From: Pseudomonadota bacterium
Lineage (GTDB): Bacteria > Pseudomonadota > Gammaproteobacteria > Burkholderiales > Burkholderiaceae_C
Reading direction: 5' to 3'
Assembly: GCA_018241265.1 (NCBI GenBank)
Contig: JAFEEF010000021.1
Span: 63,909-127,908 of the forward strand
DNA: 64,000 bases
Of the stretch, positions 60,965-64,000 are shown in pieces (within the stretch, counting starts at the first letter, position 1; every line of letters begins with the position of its first letter). The translations under genes and the position numbers were made by a program. The notes beneath the pieces were generated by a model, which saw only the letters and a program-made list of their open reading frames with translations, made no database searches and was not told the DNA's origin.

Positions 60965-62353
60965 TCAGGCGACGTCGCGGTAGAAAAGGTGATTGCCGAT
61001 ACGGACCGTGAACGTGGCTCGTGCCGCCCAGGCCGGCGCCTGGATCGACCTGGCGTAGTAGTGGGTGGCGCCGCCCGTCGTGTCGGCGCGCACGCGCTCG
61101 GATGTCGCCATCCGGACGAGCTGGCCGGCGATGCCGAGTGCGAGCGCGAACGACGCATCGCCCGGACCGACGGCGAGCAGCTTGACGCGGTTGGGGTCGT
61201 TCTCGTTCCAGCAGCTGAATTGCCACGGCTTGAGGCAGACGTCTTCCACCGTGCCTCCCCACCAGCCGGGGTGGTCGCGCCGGTTCAGCACGACGTGGGC
61301 GACCGCGCGCATGCCGGCGTCGGCATCCGGTTCACCGCGTGCCTCGCCCCAGACGGTGCGCGCCAGCGTGTCGATGGCCCGTGAGCTGCCATCGGCTATG
61401 CCTGCAGGTGCCGCCGGGCGAACCGCGGGCGCGGGCAGCGGCTGGCGCGACTCCGTCTGCAACGGCTCGTTGCGCAGCACGAGGTCGCACCCGCTCCAGT
61501 CGAGCACGCGGCCGATCGGCGAGGCCACGGCATTGCCGTCGCTGCCCGGCGGCGCCGCTCCGACGTGCAGTCCGATCAGCCTTTCCGATTCGTCCCACAG
61601 GGGCGCTCCGCTGTCGCCTCCGACCGGATCGCTGTCGACCTGATACGAGATCACGTCGTGCAGGAAATAGCGTTGGGGCGGGTCGCCCGCATCGACTGCG
61701 GAGCTGATGCGGCCGGTCACCCGTGCCGGCATGCGGTGGTGCCGGGTCAGCAGGAACACGCGGGTGCCGACCGGTGCATCGGCCCATCCCAGCGGCCAGG
61801 CCATCTGGTCGACGACACCGCCGTCCAGAGCTTGCGGCGCAAGTGCCATCCTGGACGCGTCGAAGAGTGCATCGCGATCGCGGCTGCCGAGGTCGGGCGA
61901 CCAATCCGCCAGCGTGCCCTCGATGTCCACCGGAGGGAAAGCCTGCCGCAGCGCGACTCGATTGCCGAAGCGCGCCAGCGGGTCTCCGGCCAGCACATGG
62001 CCCGCCGTGACGGCGAACAGACTCGCGTCCGGACTGCGCGACCGCATGATCGCGCCCAGCGTGCCGTGACCGGACGAGTGGTCGAGGTTCTCGGGTCGCA
62101 GCCACCCGTGTGCGCGTGCCGCTGCGCGGCTTTCGACCCACTGCACCGGCACGCGCGCGCGGCTGGCGGGGTCGACCAGGTGCGCCGGCAGACGGTCGCC
62201 CAGGCAAGCAGCGTCGGGGTCGAAGCCGAGCCGCAGCGGCGCGCTGCCGTTGGCGCGCTGCACCCAGCGCAGCGCGGACCAGGGGCCCGGCGATCCGGAT
62301 TGGCCGAGCCCGACGGAGAGCGTTCGATACAGGGATGCGGCCGGATCAACCAT
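60965..62353 (-). CDS. Trypsin-like protease fused to a SleB-type cell-wall hydrolase
   Basis: 462-aa fusion. The N-terminal half (about 95-300) is a chymotrypsin-fold protease: His in LFAVTAGHVLAGD, Asp candidate in SRDRDALFDASRM, Ser in SDPVGGDSGAPLWDESERLI. The C-terminal 130 residues are a SleB/Hydrolase_2 domain with LARTVWGEARGEPDAD, AVAHVVLNRRDHPGWWG and LKPWQFSCWNENDPNR. No signal peptide is visible, so export would need another route or the domains act in the cytoplasm. The start at 62353 overlaps the upstream gene by 8 bases. This protease-plus-murein-hydrolase combination is unusual. Confidence 0.82.
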   Translation of the reverse strand: MVDPAASLYRTLSVGLGQSGSPGPWSALRWVQRANGSAPLRLGFDPDAACLGDRLPAHLVDPASRARVPVQWVESRAAARAHGWLRPENLDHSSGHGTLGAIMRSRSPDASLFAVTAGHVLAGDPLARFGNRVALRQAFPPVDIEGTLADWSPDLGSRDRDALFDASRMALAPQALDGGVVDQMAWPLGWADAPVGTRVFLLTRHHRMPARVTGRISSAVDAGDPPQRYFLHDVISYQVDSDPVGGDSGAPLWDESERLIGLHVGAAPPGSDGNAVASPIGRVLDWSGCDLVLRNEPLQTESRQPLPAPAVRPAAPAGIADGSSRAIDTLARTVWGEARGEPDADAGMRAVAHVVLNRRDHPGWWGGTVEDVCLKPWQFSCWNENDPNRVKLLAVGPGDASFALALGIAGQLVRMATSERVRADTTGGATHYYARSIQAPAWAARATFTVRIGNHLFYRDVA

Positions 62354-64000
62354 TGCATTTCCCGCTCAGGATGAAGTCCTTCGTCGCTGCATCGAGCTCG
62401 TGAGCGTCCGGCGCGGGCAAGTGCATCTTGTCGCGCTGGCACGCTTCGATACGCGCCATCACCTCCTTCTGGTTCGGCGCGGGCGAGGACGGCAGGCCCA
62501 ACGCGGCGGCCAGGGCCGGCAGGCTCAGCCGGTCTATGCTGGTCGTCGACGCATCGGCCGCTCCCGCGCGCTCGATCTTGATCGTCACATCGCGCGACGA
62601 CGTGCCGGTGCCGTCGCGGAAGTGCAGCACTGCGCTGCTGCCGTCGGCCGCGTCCGCGGCGGCCTTGAACACGAACGCGCCGTCGAGCGTGCGCGACAGC
62701 TCGCCCACCTTCGCATCGCTGGTCCCGAGGCTCGCGGTCGGCAGACCGGTGCCGCCGCTCACCGTGAAGCTCTTGCTGCCGCCCGGCGCCAGCGATACCT
62801 CATCGACGTTCGGCGAGATCTGCAAGCCGCCTTGCTGGTCGCTGGCGCATTGGGCGAGCCGCGCATTGGCCGTTCGCACCTGGTCGCGCATCGTGACCAG
62901 TCGGGCATGGAGCTTCGTGGCGATCCGTTCGGCCGCGTCGGCGACTTGTTCCGCCGCCTGCAGTGCGGCATCCGGGCGTTCGTTCACCTCGGGGACGGCC
63001 GGCTTGCGGCGCGTGATGTCCGACTGGGCCAGGACCGCCTGGGAGCCGCCTGCCCCTGCATCCGTCGTCGCGGCCCGGGGCTCGAGGGCGGGGGCGGCGG
63101 ACAGGTTGAATGCGGTGCTGCGCAGCGACGTCGCGGCATTCAGAACGGCTGCGAGGTCGGGCTCGGTGGCAAGGACTTGGCGGGCGACCGCGAACTGCAC
63201 CGCCGTCGTCCGGTTGCACAGTGCGTCGCCCGCCGCGCCGAAGACGACGGCCTGGCGCCGCGCCGTGGCGCTCAGCGACACGAGCGAACGGCGCACGCGC
63301 TCCAGCCGCTGGATGTCGAGCGCGATGTCGGGGTGCGGCTGCAGCTTGCGCTCCGTCTTGACGGGCCCCGCGCAGGCGTCGCGCAACGCGTTGGCGGTCG
63401 ACACGCACAACTCGTAGCGCCGGGTCCGGTCGGCCGACGCGCCGGCGGCAGGCTGGGCACATTGCTCCGGAACCACCGTCTTGCATCGCGGAGATGCCGG
63501 CGCGCCGGTGATGGCCTCCCGTGTCGTCGGGCGGTTCAAGGCGTCGAGCACGGCCAGCTGCTGATCGAGTTGCGGCAACGCCGCATCCGCCTGATCGGCC
63601 ATGTCGTCGATGCTCTCGACGCCTGCCGGCGCAGGCTCCGAACTGCGCAGCCAGCCCTTCGGCAAGGTATACGACGTCGCAGCGTCCATCGCGCAATTGA
63701 GTGCCACCGCGCCGTTCAGGTAGACCTGCTGTCGAGGCCGCGACGTCATGGTGCTGCCGTACGCGTATGTCGCCGAGCCGGCAATGCCGAGGCCGGCCAG
63801 GTCCTGGCTGTTCGGATGGGTGATCCCCTTGAAGAGCGCTGCCGTCGCCAGGCCTATCAGCGCCGCGCTCGTCCCGGTACCGACTTCCGACAGGTTCTGC
63901 ACGGCGGTCGTGTAGCGGCGCTGGGCCGCGCCCGCCCGCTGCAGCGCGGTCTCCAGCTTCATCGGGTGCGGCGCGGCGGAGCACGAGTCCGCGGCCGGTG
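62346..64000 (-). CDS. Unknown protein with Ig-like domain, probably incomplete at window edge
   Basis: At least 538 residues from Met at 63962, but the frame stays open to the edge (PAADSCSAAPHP before that Met) and there is no ribosome site at 63962, so the true start is likely beyond 64000. A hydrophobic stretch GTSAALIGLATAALFKG lies near residue 30. The middle is helical with charged coiled-coil-like parts. Residues about 395-470 are a bacterial Ig-like fold (VDEVSLAPGGSKSFTVSGGT and AVLHFRDGTG). The end has two cysteines (EACQRD, SGKCNG). Function is not recognised. It overlaps the trypsin-SleB gene by 8 bases, indicating one operon. Confidence 0.7.
   Translation of the reverse strand, partial: PAADSCSAAPHPMKLETALQRAGAAQRRYTTAVQNLSEVGTGTSAALIGLATAALFKGITHPNSQDLAGLGIAGSATYAYGSTMTSRPRQQVYLNGAVALNCAMDAATSYTLPKGWLRSSEPAPAGVESIDDMADQADAALPQLDQQLAVLDALNRPTTREAITGAPASPRCKTVVPEQCAQPAAGASADRTRRYELCVSTANALRDACAGPVKTERKLQPHPDIALDIQRLERVRRSLVSLSATARRQAVVFGAAGDALCNRTTAVQFAVARQVLATEPDLAAVLNAATSLRSTAFNLSAAPALEPRAATTDAGAGGSQAVLAQSDITRRKPAVPEVNERPDAALQAAEQVADAAERIATKLHARLVTMRDQVRTANARLAQCASDQQGGLQISPNVDEVSLAPGGSKSFTVSGGTGLPTASLGTSDAKVGELSRTLDGAFVFKAAADAADGSSAVLHFRDGTGTSSRDVTIKIERAGAADASTTSIDRLSLPALAAALGLPSSPAPNQKEVMARIEACQRDKMHLPAPDAHELDAATKDFILSGKCNG

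Overview
The window is very GC-rich DNA (about 70% by eye) from a Gram-negative bacterium. Gene content (PEP-CTERM protein, GspA/GspB pair, LytS/LytTR pair, EttA, RhlE, LpxO-like hydroxylase, DenD/LtnD) fits Betaproteobacteria, most likely Burkholderiales. The order is an inference from family knowledge; no rRNA or other decisive marker is present.

Layout. (1) 1-9922: a sugar-acid catabolic locus. A GntR/FCD regulator with ltnD and denD runs leftward. Divergent from it are a four-gene carbohydrate ABC importer (UgpC-like ATPase, Tat-exported binding protein, two permeases), an IlvD/Edd aldonate dehydratase, a 2-keto-3-deoxygalactonate kinase and the matching phosphate aldolase, which together form a De Ley-Doudoroff-type route to pyruvate and glyceraldehyde-3-phosphate. 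(2) 10020-16325: envelope and secreted proteins (WXXGXW-repeat protein, PEP-CTERM protein, a 72-aa exported Cys-rich peptide, a GloVer-repeat protein), a large wHTH-ATPase regulator and a PNPOx-like protein. (3) 16343-33711: mostly ordinary chromosomal genes (S9 and M3 peptidases, glutathione reductase, cold-shock protein, RsgA, RluA-type synthase, MFS exporter and others). (4) 33762-52110: RhlE helicase, EttA, a metzincin-type lipoprotein protease, LytS/LytTR two-component pair, ROK kinase, PepP, GspAB, MarR-FUSC and LpxO-like genes. (5) 52160-64000: tRNA-Gly(CCC), followed by a region that looks accessory. It holds a hipBA toxin-antitoxin pair, a SEL1-repeat protein and a class III nucleotidyl cyclase with TPRs, all visibly less GC-rich than the rest. 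A decayed ParE toxin follows, then a tight three-gene operon of a membrane-anchored M15 peptidase, a trypsin/SleB fusion and an Ig-domain protein that runs off the window edge.

Three signals stand out. First, a roughly 100-bp dispersed element occurs three times (28441, 34387, 43125). Each copy supplies the TGA stop codon of the gene before it, then carries a GGAG-led 25-codon micro-ORF of invariant length, and folds into a long hairpin whose stem changes are compensatory while its 34-nt loop varies. Second, three tiny exported proteins (28698, 43225, 44645) share the motif V(Q/E)LPTVxV(V/T)G(Q/H)R, which resembles the TonB-box region of TonB-dependent receptors; one of them repeats it four times. 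Third, the right-end operon combines two cell-wall hydrolase folds with a trypsin-like protease beside a truncated toxin gene downstream of a tRNA, and looks like a possible undescribed envelope-targeting or conflict module.
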